A DNA stretch of 64,000 nt from Lysobacterales bacterium (GTDB taxonomy: Bacteria; Pseudomonadota; Gammaproteobacteria; Xanthomonadales; Xanthomonadaceae). Below are positions 18,340 through 27,839 of this stretch, piece by piece. How positions within the stretch are numbered: the first letter of the stretch is position 1; the number at the start of each line of letters is the position of its first letter. Below the pieces are notes generated by a model, which saw nothing but the letters and a program-made list of their open reading frames with translations, was not told where the DNA came from and did no database searches. The DNA is taken from positions 2,416,427-2,480,426 of the forward strand of contig JADCRD010000001.1 in assembly GCA_014946745.1 (NCBI GenBank), written 5' to 3'. The translations under genes and the position numbers were made by a program.

Positions 18340-19473
18340 CTAGTCGCCCATCAGCTTCTGGCGATGTTCCCAGCGTTCCTGGGCGTCGAGGCACAGGGTG
18401 GCAATCGGGCGCGCTTCGAGGCGGTCGATGCCGATCTCTTCGCCGGTCTCCTCGCAGTAGCCGTAGGAGCCGTCGTCGATGCGCTTGAGCGCTTTCTCGA
18501 TCTTGCTGATGAGCTTGCGGTAGCGATCACGCGTGCGCAGTTCGAGCGAGTTCTCGGTCTCGCGGGTGGCACGCTCGGCTTCGTCGCCGACGTCGCGCAC
18601 TTCTTCGCGCAGGTTGTCGATGGTCTGCTTCGACTCTTCGACCAGCTCCGTGCGCCAGTTGAGGAGCTTCTGGCGGAAGTACTCGAGGTGCTCGGGGCAC
18701 ATGTACTCCTCGCCGGCCTTCGGCTTGTAGCCGTCGGGCAGCTCGACGCGGACGATCTGGTGAGCCACCAGCGGCTCGGGCTGGGCGACGGGACGGCTGG
18801 GGGCCACCGCGCGTGCGCGCGTACCTTCGCCGCTGCCGGCGCCGCTGGACTTGGACTTGGTGACGCTTGGCTTCATCGTGTTCCCTGTTGCGTTGGAGGC
18901 GTCCGTGCCCGCAGCGCGAGTCTTGGCTGCAGTGGCCGGGGTGGCTGCGGCGGACACTTTAACGGCCGCAGGTTCCGGTTTCTTGTCGGCCGTCGCGCTC
19001 TTGGAAGGCGCTGCGTCCGGTTTGGCGGGAGTGTTGGGCTTGACCATGCCAACAATCGCCTGGGTGATCGATTTGACCGCAGTCACCGCCTTCTTGGCGA
19101 TGGCCGCCGGTTGAGCGGTGGCAGGCGCCTTCGCAGGTGTTTTCGCTACCGACTTGGCGGGCGCCTTGGCGACCGGTTTGGCGACGGGCTTCGCCGCAGG
19201 TTTGGCGGGGGCCTTGGCCGCCGCCTTCGGCGCTGGCTTGGCAGTGGGCTTCGGAACGGGTTTGGCAGCTGGCTTCGCGGGAGCCTTCGCCGCTGGCTTG
19301 GCGGCGGGTTTCGCGGCTTTGACAGCAGGCTTTGCCGCCGGCTTTGCGACTGCCTTGGCGCTCTTCGCTACGGGCTTGGCCGCAGGCTTGGCTGCCTTGG
19401 CCGGAGCCGACTTCGATTTCGACGCTGCGGCCGCCTTGGCCGGTGCTTTCACCGCTTTCGACTTCGCTGCCAC
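18340..19473 (-). CDS. dksA: DksA with long Ala/Lys/Pro tail
   Basis: A 377-residue transcription factor that binds in the RNA polymerase secondary channel and acts with ppGpp in the stringent response. Residues from about 235 onward match DksA: the coiled coil (YFRQKLLNWRTELVEES, then DRYRKLISKIEKALKRID) and the finger GYCEETGEEIGIDRLEARPI. The finger keeps only the first cysteine of each pair (CEET and CLDA), so zinc binding is doubtful; cysteine-poor DksA forms are known. Residues 1-200 are repeats of AAKP/AKPAAK, like a histone H1 tail and probably disordered and DNA- or RNA-binding. Long tails of this sort occur in Xanthomonadales DksA. The core call is firm; the role of the tail is not known. 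Confidence 0.92.
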   Translation of the reverse strand: MAAKSKAVKAPAKAAAASKSKSAPAKAAKPAAKPVAKSAKAVAKPAAKPAVKAAKPAAKPAAKAPAKPAAKPVPKPTAKPAPKAAAKAPAKPAAKPVAKPVAKAPAKSVAKTPAKAPATAQPAAIAKKAVTAVKSITQAIVGMVKPNTPAKPDAAPSKSATADKKPEPAAVKVSAAATPATAAKTRAAGTDASNATGNTMKPSVTKSKSSGAGSGEGTRARAVAPSRPVAQPEPLVAHQIVRVELPDGYKPKAGEEYMCPEHLEYFRQKLLNWRTELVEESKQTIDNLREEVRDVGDEAERATRETENSLELRTRDRYRKLISKIEKALKRIDDGSYGYCEETGEEIGIDRLEARPIATLCLDAQERWEHRQKLMGD

Positions 19474-19672
19474 GATAGCCCTTCCCTTTGTGTGAGTTGC
19501 TTGAGGCTCAGCGGGCGCGTGTTATAGCCTGTCGCCCGCGCTGCGGCAAGCAAAACCGAGGCCGCCCGAGGCCCCTACAAGGCGCTTCCGCTGTGCCCTC
19601 GCACAGCCTCTTCGACGTGCATCCCCGCCCGCGCTGTCGTCGTACTTCCCCCTTCCTCCGACTGACCCGCCC

Positions 19673-20017
19673 GTGCGTCAACCCCTGATCCTACTCCTGC
19701 GGGGCTACAAGCGATTCATCAGCCCCCTGCTCGGCCAGCATTGCCGTTTCCATCCCAGCTGCTCGGAGTACTCGATGCAGGCGATCGAGCGCTTCGGCGC
19801 CGTGCGCGGAAGCTGGCTGACCGCGCGTCGGCTGGCGCGCTGCCAGCCCTTGTGCGACGGTGGCCACGATCCCGTTCCGGAGACGTGGCCCGGGCGCGGC
19901 GAGCATCGCCGCTGTCGCTGCGGCGAGCCCGAATCGCAGGAGCCCGAACGCGAACACGGCGCTGCATCCCCTTCGCCACCCGACTCGAACGACTACCGCC
20001 GATGCGCTTCCTGCTGA
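19673..20017 (+). CDS. yidD: YidD membrane protein insertion efficiency factor
   Basis: A 114-residue YidD-family protein. The core [20 protein letters not shown], followed by [15 protein letters not shown] and then [13 protein letters not shown], is the family signature with its three conserved cysteines. YidD sits at the inner membrane and helps YidC insert proteins. The GTG at 19673 gives the usual short N-terminus. The last 35 or so residues are polar, Arg/Glu-rich and specific to this protein. yidD is normally between rnpA and yidC; here it is next to an M23 peptidase gene, whose start lies 16 bases inside it, so the pair is co-transcribed. Confidence 0.9.
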   Translation: MRQPLILLLRGYKRFISPLLGQHCRFHPSCSEYSMQAIERFGAVRGSWLTARRLARCQPLCDGGHDPVPETWPGRGEHRRCRCGEPESQEPEREHGAASPSPPDSNDYRRCASC

Positions 20018-20796
20018 GCCTGCTCCTTCTGCTGTGCGCGCCGCTGCTGCGCGCGGGACCGATCCCCGAGCGACTGCCACAGGGCGGCACGGCCATCGTG
20101 CAGCTCGCGCCCGGCGAACGGGCGGAGCTCGACGGCCGCGTGCTGAAGGTCTCGCCCGAAGGCTGGCTGGTGTTCGGCGTCGGCCGAGAGGCGACCGGCG
20201 AGCTGCAGTTTGTGCGCATCGCGCGGTCCGGCGCGCGCCATGCGCAGAGCATCCGCATCGTGCCGCGCGACTTCCGCATCGAGCGCGTCAACGGGCTGCC
20301 GCAGCAGACGGTGACGCCGGATCCAGCCATCGCCGAGCGCATCGCCCGCGAGCAGGCGGCCGTGGCCAAGGCGCGCGAGCGCGATGACGCGCGCATCGAT
20401 TTCGCGGCAGGTTTCGTGCGCCCCATCGAGGGCGGCAGGATCAGCGGCGTCTACGGCAGCCAGCGCATCCTGAACGGCGAGCCGCGCGCGCCGCATATGG
20501 GCCTCGACATCGCCGTGCCCACCGGTACACCGATCCACGCGCCAGCGTCCGGCATCGTCAGCTTCGTCGGGCCGGATCTGTTTCTGACCGGCGGCACGGT
20601 GCTGCTCGACCACGGCCATGGCCTGTCTTCGAGCTTCCTACATCTGTCGCGCATCGATGTCCGCGAAGGCCAGCGCATCGAACGCGGCGAGACCCTCGGC
20701 GCCGTCGGCGCCACCGGTCGCGCCTCGGGCCCGCACCTGCACTGGGGCCTCAACTGGTTCGAGACCCGACTCGATCCGGCCCTGCTGCTGCCCTGA
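20002..20796 (+). CDS. Periplasmic M23 (LytM) peptidoglycan endopeptidase
   Basis: A 264-residue protein with a Sec signal ([15 protein letters not shown]). The C-terminal LytM domain has the zinc ligands in HMGLDIAVP (His and Asp) and the catalytic/ligand pair HLHW, with FLHLSRIDV between. It should cut peptide cross-links in peptidoglycan, or activate an amidase if degenerate. All active-site residues appear to be intact here. It overlaps yidD and is followed 33 bases later by yajQ. Confidence 0.9.
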   Translation: MRFLLSLLLLLCAPLLRAGPIPERLPQGGTAIVQLAPGERAELDGRVLKVSPEGWLVFGVGREATGELQFVRIARSGARHAQSIRIVPRDFRIERVNGLPQQTVTPDPAIAERIAREQAAVAKARERDDARIDFAAGFVRPIEGGRISGVYGSQRILNGEPRAPHMGLDIAVPTGTPIHAPASGIVSFVGPDLFLTGGTVLLDHGHGLSSSFLHLSRIDVREGQRIERGETLGAVGATGRASGPHLHWGLNWFETRLDPALLLP

Positions 20797-20829
20797 CCCA
20801 CAACTTTCCCACCCTTGCCGAGAGCCTCC

Positions 20830-21312
20830 ATGCCTTCCTTCGACATCGTGTCCGAAGTGGACAGCCACGAACTCACCAATGCCGTCGACCAGGCCAGCCG
20901 CGAGCTGGGCAAGCGTTTCGACTTCCGCGGCACATCCGCCGCCTTCGAGCTGGAGGACACGACTGTCAAGCTGCGCGGTGACAGCGAATTCCAGCTGCAG
21001 CAGCTGATGGACATCCTGCGTCAGCGTCTGACCGCGCGCAGCATCGATATCCGCTGTCTGGAGCCCGGCGAGGTCGAGACCAATGTCGCCGGCGCTCGGC
21101 AGACGGTGAAGATCAAGCAGGGCATCGAGCAGGCCACGGCCAAGAAGATCGTCGCCGCCATCAAGGCCAGCGGCATCAAGGTCGACAGCCAGATCCAGGG
21201 CGACAAGCTGCGCGTCAACGGCAAGAAGCGCGACGACCTGCAGGCGGCGATCGCGCTGCTGCGCAAGAGCGACTTCGAACTGCCGCTGCAGTTCGACAAT
21301 TTCCGCGATTGA
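20830..21312 (+). CDS. yajQ: YajQ family nucleotide-binding protein
   Basis: A 160-residue protein that matches YajQ along its full length, from MPSFDIVSEVDSHELTNAVD to LPLQFDNFRD. The fold is two RNP-like domains. YajQ proteins bind nucleic acids or nucleotides, and a Xanthomonas member has been reported to bind cyclic di-GMP and influence virulence transcription. Its usual position varies; here it follows yidD and an M23 gene. The ATG at 20830 is the family start. Confidence 0.95.
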   Translation: MPSFDIVSEVDSHELTNAVDQASRELGKRFDFRGTSAAFELEDTTVKLRGDSEFQLQQLMDILRQRLTARSIDIRCLEPGEVETNVAGARQTVKIKQGIEQATAKKIVAAIKASGIKVDSQIQGDKLRVNGKKRDDLQAAIALLRKSDFELPLQFDNFRD

Positions 21313-21468
21313 GGCCAACGCGAGTCGTGCGCACGGTGCGGCAGCGCCTTCGTGATCGCCCCATGGACGATGGCCAAGGCAGCGCGGATCAAGTGGATCC
21401 CGAGCATGATCCGTAGTCGCGAATCCGGCGTCACCGGACTCGCTTGCGCTGAACTGTTCGGGCTTGCG

Positions 21469-22317
21469 CTAGCCCACCCGCTGCAAAATGGCGTCGCGAG
21501 CGCGCCGCAGCGCTGGCCCCACTTCGCCGACCAGACGCTCGCGGGTCATGCTGTAGACCGGGCCGTTGACGGACAGTGCCAGCAGGCGCTCGCCCCCCTG
21601 GATCGGCAGCGGCACGCCGACGGCATAAAGCTCGGGCATCCAGTCGCCGAGCGAGAACACGAAGCCATGCGCCGCGTAGTCGTGGCGCGCCTGCTCCACG
21701 CCAGCGGACACCTCTGCACGCTTGGCCTTGGGTACACGCTGCAGCAGGGTCGCCATGGTGGCGTCGTAGCGCGTCCGGTCGAGCCCGGCCAGGTAGGCGC
21801 GGCCCAGAGCGGTGGTGCCATGCGGCAGGCGCTCGCCGATCTCGCGACGGATGTGGAAGGCGTTGCTGCCGTGGCAGACCTCGAGCACCACCATCTGGGT
21901 CTGGTCGAGCGCACCCAGGATCACGCTGGCCTGCACTTCGTCGGCAAGCGCCTGCATCAGCGGCTTTGCCACGGCGCGGACATCCTCACCAGCGAGGAAC
22001 GCGTGGCCCAGCGCCAGCACGCTGGCGCCCAGCGCGTACTTCTCCAGCTTCTGCGAATGCTCCAGGTAGCCCAACCGCGTAAGCGTGTAGGTCAGGCGCG
22101 ATACGGTTGGACGCGGCAGGCCCGTGCGACTGGCGATCTCGCTGTTGGCCAGCCAGCGCTCGCTGCGCTTGAAACTGCGCAGAATCGCCAAGCCACGCGC
22201 CAGCGCCGTGACAAAGCGCCGGTCGCGCGCCTCTTCGGCGCGGATGCCGGCCTCGGTGGCCAAGGTGTCGTCGGCGGCGGTGCTGGTGTTGGCTGCGGGG
22301 TCGTTCCTGTCGGTCAT
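21469..22317 (-). CDS. IclR-family transcriptional regulator
   Basis: A 282-residue regulator. An N-terminal winged helix runs about residues 33-95 (FVTALARGLAILRSFKR, then RPTVSRLTYTLTRLGYLE), and an IclR effector domain fills the rest (GTTALGRAYLAGL). It resembles PcaR/PobR-type members that sense aromatic acids or acyl-CoA intermediates. It is the last gene of a four-gene leftward operon, 23 bases after the acyl-CoA dehydrogenase, which suggests it regulates that operon. The inducer is unknown. Confidence 0.9.
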   Translation of the reverse strand: MTDRNDPAANTSTAADDTLATEAGIRAEEARDRRFVTALARGLAILRSFKRSERWLANSEIASRTGLPRPTVSRLTYTLTRLGYLEHSQKLEKYALGASVLALGHAFLAGEDVRAVAKPLMQALADEVQASVILGALDQTQMVVLEVCHGSNAFHIRREIGERLPHGTTALGRAYLAGLDRTRYDATMATLLQRVPKAKRAEVSAGVEQARHDYAAHGFVFSLGDWMPELYAVGVPLPIQGGERLLALSVNGPVYSMTRERLVGEVGPALRRARDAILQRVG

Positions 22318-22340
22318 TGCCCTGTGATTCCCTGCGTGGT

Positions 22341-23558
22341 TCAGCTCCAGCGTTTGAGCTCGAGCTTGGCGATGTGGTTGCGATGGACCTCATCGGGTCC
22401 ATCAGCCAATCGCAGGGTACGCGCCATCGCGTAGGCGTACGCGAGCGGAAAGTCACTACTCACGCCGCCGCCGCCGTGGACCTGGATCGCCCAATCGATC
22501 ACCTGGCAGGCCATCGTCGGCGCGGCGACCTTGATCATCGCGATCTCCTTGGCGGCGACCTTGTTGCCCACCGTATCCATCTGCCAAGCGGCGTTCAGCG
22601 TCAGCAAGCGCGTCTGATCGATCAGGATGCGCGCCTCGGCGATCCTCTCGCGGGTCACACCCTGCTCGGCGACGGCGCGGCCGAAGGCATGCCGCGAGAG
22701 CGCGCGCTTGCACATCAGCTCGAGCGCGCGTTCGGCCAGGCCGATCAATCGCATGCAGTGGTGGATGCGGCCCGGACCCAGCCGCCCCTGGGCGATTTCG
22801 AAGCCCCTGCCCTCGCCAAGCAGGATGTTCTGTGCCGGCACCCGAACGTTCTCGAACACGATCTCGCCGTGACCATGCGGTGCATCGTCATAGCCGAACA
22901 CCGGCAAGTGGCGCAGCAGCTGCACGCCGGGCGTGTCCATCGGCACCAGGATCATCGACTGCCGCTGGTGCGGGCTCGGGTGATCGGGCTGGCTCTGCCC
23001 CATCACGATCAGGATCCGGCAGCGCGGGTCATTGGCGCCCGAGCTCCACCACTTGCGGCCGTTGATCACGTATTGATCGCCCTCGCGCTCGATGCGCGTG
23101 CGAATCTGGGTGGCGTCTGAGGAGGCCACCTCGGGCTCGGTCATCGCAAAGCAGCTGCGGATCTCGCCGGCCAGCAATGGTTCAAGCCACTGCGCCTGCT
23201 GCGCGGGCGTGCCGTAGCGCTCCAGCACCTCCATGTTGCCGGTGTCGGGCGCGCTGCAGTTGAACACCTCGGGCGCGATCGGCGAGCGCCCCATCAGCTC
23301 GCACAGCGGCGCGTACTCGGCATTGGTGAGGCCCGCGCCCCGCGAAGACTCGGGCAGGAACAGATTCCACAGCCCAGCGGCCCTGGCCTTGGCCTTGAGC
23401 GTCTCGACCACGCGGGTCGGCACCCAGGCGTTGCCGGCGCGGCGATTCGCCTCGACCTCGTCGAAGAAGGCGGCCTCGCCGGGATACACCTCGGCCTGCA
23501 GGAAGGCGTCGACGCGGGCCATCAGCTCACGCGTCCGCTGCGAGTAGTTGAAGTCCAT
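22341..23558 (-). CDS. Acyl-CoA dehydrogenase (ACAD10/11-like)
   Basis: A 405-residue FAD-dependent acyl-CoA dehydrogenase. FAD-binding and substrate-loop motifs are visible: [17 protein letters not shown], the GRKWWSSGA strand, and the C-terminal [20 protein letters not shown] followed by [14 protein letters not shown]. Together with the kinase-like gene upstream it mirrors eukaryotic ACAD10/ACAD11, where an APH domain and an ACAD domain are fused. The start codon overlaps the stop of that gene (TGATG). Electrons would go to ETF and then to the ETF-ubiquinone oxidoreductase encoded at 30761. Confidence 0.93.
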   Translation of the reverse strand: MDFNYSQRTRELMARVDAFLQAEVYPGEAAFFDEVEANRRAGNAWVPTRVVETLKAKARAAGLWNLFLPESSRGAGLTNAEYAPLCELMGRSPIAPEVFNCSAPDTGNMEVLERYGTPAQQAQWLEPLLAGEIRSCFAMTEPEVASSDATQIRTRIEREGDQYVINGRKWWSSGANDPRCRILIVMGQSQPDHPSPHQRQSMILVPMDTPGVQLLRHLPVFGYDDAPHGHGEIVFENVRVPAQNILLGEGRGFEIAQGRLGPGRIHHCMRLIGLAERALELMCKRALSRHAFGRAVAEQGVTRERIAEARILIDQTRLLTLNAAWQMDTVGNKVAAKEIAMIKVAAPTMACQVIDWAIQVHGGGGVSSDFPLAYAYAMARTLRLADGPDEVHRNHIAKLELKRWS

Positions 23559-24622
23559 CAGGGCGCTTCCTTCTGTGCGATGGCCCAGGCCAGCTCGGCC
23601 AGCGGCACGGCCTGTCGACCCATTTCCGCGCCCTTGCTCGACGCCGCATTGCCGGCCAGTGCGCGGGCGAGCACGCCCTGCAGAATCGCGGCGAGCCGGA
23701 ACAGGTTGAACACGAGGTAGGTGTTCCAGTGTGCGGGCAGGCCATTGCTGCCGACCTCGACACCGGCGATCCGGCAGTACTCGGCGATGTACTCGGCCTC
23801 GCCGGGAATGCCGAGCGCGGCGATATCGACACCGGCCAGCCCGCGAAAGCCCGCGGCGGGCATGCGCCAGGTCAGGGTGCTGTAGGCGAAGTCGACCAGC
23901 GGGTCGCCCAGCGTGGACAGCTCCCAGTCCAGCAGGGCGCGGATCTCGATGGCCTCGGGCGCGAAGATGAAATTGTCGAGCCGCAGATCACCGTGGACGA
24001 TGCGCACCGCGTTCGGCGGCGGCAGATGCGCCGGCAGCCATTCGATCAGGCGCTCCATCGCGGCGATCGGCGGCGCCTCGGAGGCCTGGTACTGGCGGGT
24101 CCAGCGGCTGGTCTGGCGCTCCAGGTAGTTGCCCGGCGCACCGTAGTCTTCCAGGCCGACGGCGGCGGGTTCGATCGCATGCAGGTCGGCGATGGTGCGC
24201 GCCATCGACAGGAAGGCCTCGCGCCGCTGCGCGGGTTCGAGATCGGGCAGCTTCGGGTCCCAGAACACGCGTCCGGGCACGTGGCGCATGACGTAGAAGG
24301 CGGTGCCGATGATGGTGTCGTCTTCGCACAGGGCAAGCGCTTCCGCCACCGGCACGGCAGTGCCGCGCAGCGCGCGGATCACCCGGTACTCGCGATCAAC
24401 GGCATGCGCCGACGGCAGCAGCTTGCCCGGCGGCTTGCGCCGCAGCACCAGGCGCTCTGCGCCGACTTCGAGGTAGTAGGTCGGATTGCTCTGCCCGCCC
24501 TCGAACTGCCAGAGCTTGAGTTCGCCGCCGAGACCCAGGCTCCGCTGAAGCCAGAGGGCCAGCGCGGCCTCGTCGATGCGATGCGCCTCGCGCACCGCGG
24601 TCACACCCGCAGGCAGGACCAT
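23558..24622 (-). CDS. APH-family phosphotransferase, likely acyl-CoA kinase
   Basis: A 354-residue kinase-like protein of the aminoglycoside-phosphotransferase fold. The sequence shows the nucleotide strand ([13 protein letters not shown]), the catalytic loop [12 protein letters not shown] (Asp and Asn) and the metal-binding [17 protein letters not shown]. This subgroup is not an antibiotic enzyme. It is the partner of ACAD10/11-like dehydrogenases, and the related LvaA of Pseudomonas putida phosphorylates 4-hydroxyacyl-CoA in levulinate catabolism. Starts and stops overlap with both neighbours (TGATG), which indicates tight coupling. Substrate assignment is by analogy. Confidence 0.85.
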   Translation of the reverse strand: MVLPAGVTAVREAHRIDEAALALWLQRSLGLGGELKLWQFEGGQSNPTYYLEVGAERLVLRRKPPGKLLPSAHAVDREYRVIRALRGTAVPVAEALALCEDDTIIGTAFYVMRHVPGRVFWDPKLPDLEPAQRREAFLSMARTIADLHAIEPAAVGLEDYGAPGNYLERQTSRWTRQYQASEAPPIAAMERLIEWLPAHLPPPNAVRIVHGDLRLDNFIFAPEAIEIRALLDWELSTLGDPLVDFAYSTLTWRMPAAGFRGLAGVDIAALGIPGEAEYIAEYCRIAGVEVGSNGLPAHWNTYLVFNLFRLAAILQGVLARALAGNAASSKGAEMGRQAVPLAELAWAIAQKEAP

Positions 24623-25398
24623 CAGAGCACGCTCATGCCGCCGTCGACGGCGATGTTCTGGCCGTTGATGTGCGCCGACGCATCCGAGGCCAGCAGCACC
24701 GCCAGGCCCTTCAAGTCTTCTTCGCCGCCCATCTGGCCGCGTGGCGTCAGCCGGGTCAGCAGCTCGTGCGAGCGCTCGATGATCTTGTCGGCCATCTTGC
24801 TGCTGAAGAAGCCCGGGCAGATGCCGTTGACGGTGATGCCGCGACCGCCCCACTCGGCGGCCAAGGCGCGCGTGAGATTGACCACCGCGCCCTTGCTGGC
24901 GTGGTAGGCCGCGGCGCAGAGCACTTCCGGCGGCGAAGCGCCCAGACCTGCGACCGAGGAGACATTGATGATCCGCCCCTTGCCCTGCGGCAGCAGGCAG
25001 CGGCGCGCGACCTCCTGGGTCAGCGCGAACAGCGCGTTCAAGTTCAGATCGATGACCTTGGCCCAGGCCTCGGGCGGGTGCTCCTCGGCGCGAGCGCCCC
25101 AGGTGGCGCCAGCGTTGTTGACCAGGATGTCGATACGCCCGAAGTGCGCCAGCGCGGCATCGACCAGGGCAGCGGCGGCACCGGGCTTGGCGATGTCCAA
25201 GGGCACGGCCAGCACCGCGGCGCCCTGCCCTTCAAGATGCGCCTGTGCCTGCGCCAGCTCGTCGGCCTTGCGCGCGGTGATCACCAGCTTCGCGCCCATT
25301 TCGGCCAGGCCTTCGGCGATCTGCAGGCCCAGCCCGCGCGAGCCGCCGGTGATGACGGCCACCCGGCCGCCGAGTTCAAAGAGTTGGCGTACGCCCAT
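24622..25398 (-). CDS. Short-chain dehydrogenase/reductase
   Basis: A 258-residue classical SDR. The dinucleotide motif is TGGSRGLGLQIAEG at about residues 17-30, followed by NNAGATWGA. The catalytic Ser lies in IINVSSVAG, the Tyr and Lys in YHASK, and the sequence ends NGQNIAVDGGMSVL. It probably oxidises a hydroxyacyl-CoA or alcohol with NAD(P). It is the first gene of the SDR/kinase/dehydrogenase/IclR operon. ATG 25398 gives the standard SDR N-terminus; an in-frame ATG some 27 bases upstream is an alternative. Confidence 0.9.
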   Translation of the reverse strand: MGVRQLFELGGRVAVITGGSRGLGLQIAEGLAEMGAKLVITARKADELAQAQAHLEGQGAAVLAVPLDIAKPGAAAALVDAALAHFGRIDILVNNAGATWGARAEEHPPEAWAKVIDLNLNALFALTQEVARRCLLPQGKGRIINVSSVAGLGASPPEVLCAAAYHASKGAVVNLTRALAAEWGGRGITVNGICPGFFSSKMADKIIERSHELLTRLTPRGQMGGEEDLKGLAVLLASDASAHINGQNIAVDGGMSVL

Positions 25399-25757
25399 GG
25401 TGTTGCGCTCCGTGTGTCGAATCATCGTGTGCCGATGCGCGGAACAAAGTTCTGCACAGAAAGACGAAGCATACCTGCGCCGCAGCTGCGCTGCGGTCGG
25501 CGCCGGCGCTCGCAGGGTGCGGCGCCTATCGGCCATGAACGACGCCGCCGCGGATTCGAGCGCGCGTGGGCGTGATCCGGCCAAAGCACGCCTGGCCACG
25601 GCCTGATTGGCGAGATCCACGCTGCTCGTTTTCGGCCTTGCTCAGTTCCGCAAACAGCGAGTGAAACCACCGCTTCTGCGCTCGCTACTGCCCCCGGATT
25701 CGCTCCCGCCCGGGGTCCGTTGCCGGCAGACGCGCACCGATTCGAATAGCCCCGCAA

Positions 25758-25786
25758 TTGCCGGAACACTCGCATTCCGCTATAAC
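25758..25786 (+). promoter_or_regulatory. Sigma-70-type promoter of the H-NS-like gene
   Basis: TTGCCG at 25758-25763 and TATAAC at 25781-25786 are separated by exactly 17 bases, in an AT-richer pocket of a GC-rich region. The transcript would have a leader of about 75 bases. The remainder of the 468-base gap 25399-25866 holds no gene or repeat that I can support. Confidence 0.6.
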
Positions 25787-25866
25787 GCCGTGTGTTCCAC
25801 GCCAAGTGAGAACACTCGGAGCGCGTCATTCCATAAGAATCCAGAGTTCCACCAAGGAGACGATCC

Positions 25867-26184
25867 ATGTCCATCGACCTGACCGGCCTTTCCTCGCAAC
25901 AGCTGGACGAGCTGATTGCCAAAGCCGCAGAAACCAAGCGCAACCTGCACAAGCAGCGCATCAACGATGTCCGCAAAAAGCTCGCCCAGATCGCCAAGGA
26001 CGAGGGCTACTCGATTGAAGAGCTGTTCGGACTCGGCCGCAAAGGCGGCAAGGGCAGCGTTGGCGCGAAGTACGCGAACCCGGCGGACCCCTCGCAGACC
26101 TGGACGGGCCGCGGCAAGCGCCCGAACTGGTTCAAGGACGCGCTGGCCTCCGGCGCTTCCGAAGAGTCGCTGCGCGTCGGCTGA
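25867..26184 (+). CDS. H-NS family nucleoid protein
   Basis: A 105-residue H-NS-like silencer. Residues 1-55 form the coiled-coil oligomerisation region (LDELIAKAAETKRNLHKQ), and the C-terminus carries the DNA-binding core KYANPADPSQTWTGRGKRP, the Y-x-NP…TW-x-GRG-x-P signature of BpH3/XrvA-type H-NS. Such proteins coat AT-rich, often foreign, DNA and bridge it. An AAGGAG ribosome site precedes ATG 25867, a good promoter lies upstream, and a terminator lies directly after the gene, so it is a stand-alone unit. Confidence 0.93.
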   Translation: MSIDLTGLSSQQLDELIAKAAETKRNLHKQRINDVRKKLAQIAKDEGYSIEELFGLGRKGGKGSVGAKYANPADPSQTWTGRGKRPNWFKDALASGASEESLRVG

Positions 26185-26207
26185 TTCCTCAGCCCTCGGC
26201 AACACCG

Positions 26208-26236
26208 AACGCCGGCCTAATGGCCGGCGTTCTGTT
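26208..26236 (+). terminator. Intrinsic terminator of the H-NS-like gene
   Basis: AACGCCGGCC (26208-26217) and GGCCGGCGTT (26222-26231) form a perfect ten-pair stem with a TAAT loop, followed by CTGTTTT. It lies 24 bases after the stop codon. Confidence 0.9.
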
Positions 26237-26467
26237 TTGGGGAAGCGGTTGCTTATCGATGCTTTCCGCGCGTCGTGAAGCGCGCGTCCGCGGATCCAGC
26301 GCGCTCGCGCCTGCTCCCGCCCGACCGGGCGCAGCCAAGTCAAAGCCGCACAGCGCCTCAGCGCATCCGGACCACCGCCGGATTCGCGACCTCCGAGCGA
26401 CACCCGGCGGATTTCGTGCAGACCAAGCCTCGCGAAATCGGTTCTGGAGGAGCCGCCCGACACCGAC

Positions 26468-27712
26468 TCAGAGGCTGCGCCGCGGTGGAATGAGCAGATT
26501 GCCGAACAGCAGACCGGCGACCAGCGAGATCAGCACGGTGATCACCGTGAATCCGGTGTCCAAACCGAGAAACACATCACGCTCGAATACGAATGACAAA
26601 CTTCTGAAGCCCACGCTGCCCGGCACCAGAAGAATCATGCCCGGGACCCGCACCACCGCGCCCGGGCGACTGAAGGTCCGCGCATACAGATTGCTGGCGG
26701 CACTTACTGCCATGCCGGCCATGAACACACCGGCTTCGTTTCCAAGCGCCGCGCCGCCGTAGCGGCTGCACAGATAGCCCAGAATGGCCGAGGCCATCAC
26801 CACGGGATAATCGCGCCGGTCCGCACGGAACAGCACCGCGAAGGAATACGCCGCCACCAGTAGCGACGCCCATTCCAACCATTCCGGCGGCATTGGCGCG
26901 GGCGGCTCAGCCGGCACCCAGCCCAGCAGGCGCGCGAACTGGGTCGCGGCCACAGTACCGAAGGTCAGCTTGAGCAGGGTGGACACCGCCCCGGCAAAGC
27001 GCGCCGTACCGGCCATCAGATGCTGGCTCGACAGCTCGGACACTGCATTCGCCAGCGTAAGGCCGGGCAGCAGAACGATCAGGCTGGCCACGACTACCGT
27101 CTTGAGATTGATCGGCACCAGCCAGAAAGCCACTGCGGTCGCCAGCAGGGTCGCCAAAAGGGCGGCAATCGCATCCAGACCCTCCGACAGCCTGGGCCGC
27201 CCCGCGCCCAGCACATAGAGCAGTCCGATCATCCAGCCGATGCCGGCGGCGGTCGCGATATCGGCCCAGGCGGTGCCCAGCAGGCCCGCCACGCTGGCGG
27301 ACGCGAGGCCGAAGCTGAAGGCCGTCAGGGCCTGTGCCGCAGGGCCGGAGGGGGCCTTGAGTTCGCGCAGCGCGCGCGAGCCCTCGTTCAAGCTCATCTC
27401 GCCCGCCAACACCTTCTCGGCGATCTCATCGGCCGCACACAGCCGGGCGAGGTCCACGTCGCCCGGCTCCAGGCGCACGACCCGCGTGGTTTCGGCAGCG
27501 GGCGCACCCTCGGCGACCACGGCGTCGGCATCCACCACAGAGAGGATCAACCCAGTCGGGTTGGCCATCGGCTGGCAGTGCAGGCGCAAGCGCACGGCCA
27601 CCTTCGAGATCGCCAGCTCCAGTCGCTGCGCCGTGGTGCCGTAGGTGTGCAGACTGGCCGCGAGCTGCAGCAGAAACTCGATGCGATCGGCGTAGCTGGG
27701 CTGTGGGCTCAT
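26468..27712 (-). CDS. ThrE-type threonine/serine exporter family protein
   Basis: A 414-residue inner-membrane protein of the ThrE family in which both halves (DUF1212 and DUF3815) are fused. The N-terminal soluble part has LAASLHTYGTTAQRLE, typical of the first domain. At least nine hydrophobic segments follow, beginning at about residue 125. The final segments read TGFTVITVLISLVAGLLFGN. Family members export threonine and serine by proton antiport; the substrate here is not tested. Start ATG 27712 fits the conserved N-terminus. The gene is divergent from an EamA-type transporter 127 bases away. Confidence 0.85.
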   Translation of the reverse strand: MSPQPSYADRIEFLLQLAASLHTYGTTAQRLELAISKVAVRLRLHCQPMANPTGLILSVVDADAVVAEGAPAAETTRVVRLEPGDVDLARLCAADEIAEKVLAGEMSLNEGSRALRELKAPSGPAAQALTAFSFGLASASVAGLLGTAWADIATAAGIGWMIGLLYVLGAGRPRLSEGLDAIAALLATLLATAVAFWLVPINLKTVVVASLIVLLPGLTLANAVSELSSQHLMAGTARFAGAVSTLLKLTFGTVAATQFARLLGWVPAEPPAPMPPEWLEWASLLVAAYSFAVLFRADRRDYPVVMASAILGYLCSRYGGAALGNEAGVFMAGMAVSAASNLYARTFSRPGAVVRVPGMILLVPGSVGFRSLSFVFERDVFLGLDTGFTVITVLISLVAGLLFGNLLIPPRRSL

Positions 27713-27839
27713 GGGCGTCAGGCATCGCGGGGTCGCCAAGGATACCGACAGCGCGCGGCCGACATGGCTGGACTCGCGGCAGCGCGCTCGCCTCGGCATA
27801 CTTCGCGCCCCTCGTCGCGCCTGCCGGCACGGAATCCGC

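Noticed and set aside
18364..19527. A rightward 387-codon Gly/Arg/Leu-rich frame
   Set aside because: It is the antisense of the AAKP repeats of dksA, which forces a low-complexity open frame.
23558..24622. The APH-fold protein as an antibiotic resistance gene
   Set aside because: Operon partners and the ACAD10/11-like arrangement indicate acyl-CoA metabolism; specific aminoglycoside-binding features are not seen.
23729..24907. A 392-codon rightward frame opposite the APH-type kinase
   Set aside because: It is a shadow of a gene with clear kinase motifs and overlapping starts and stops.
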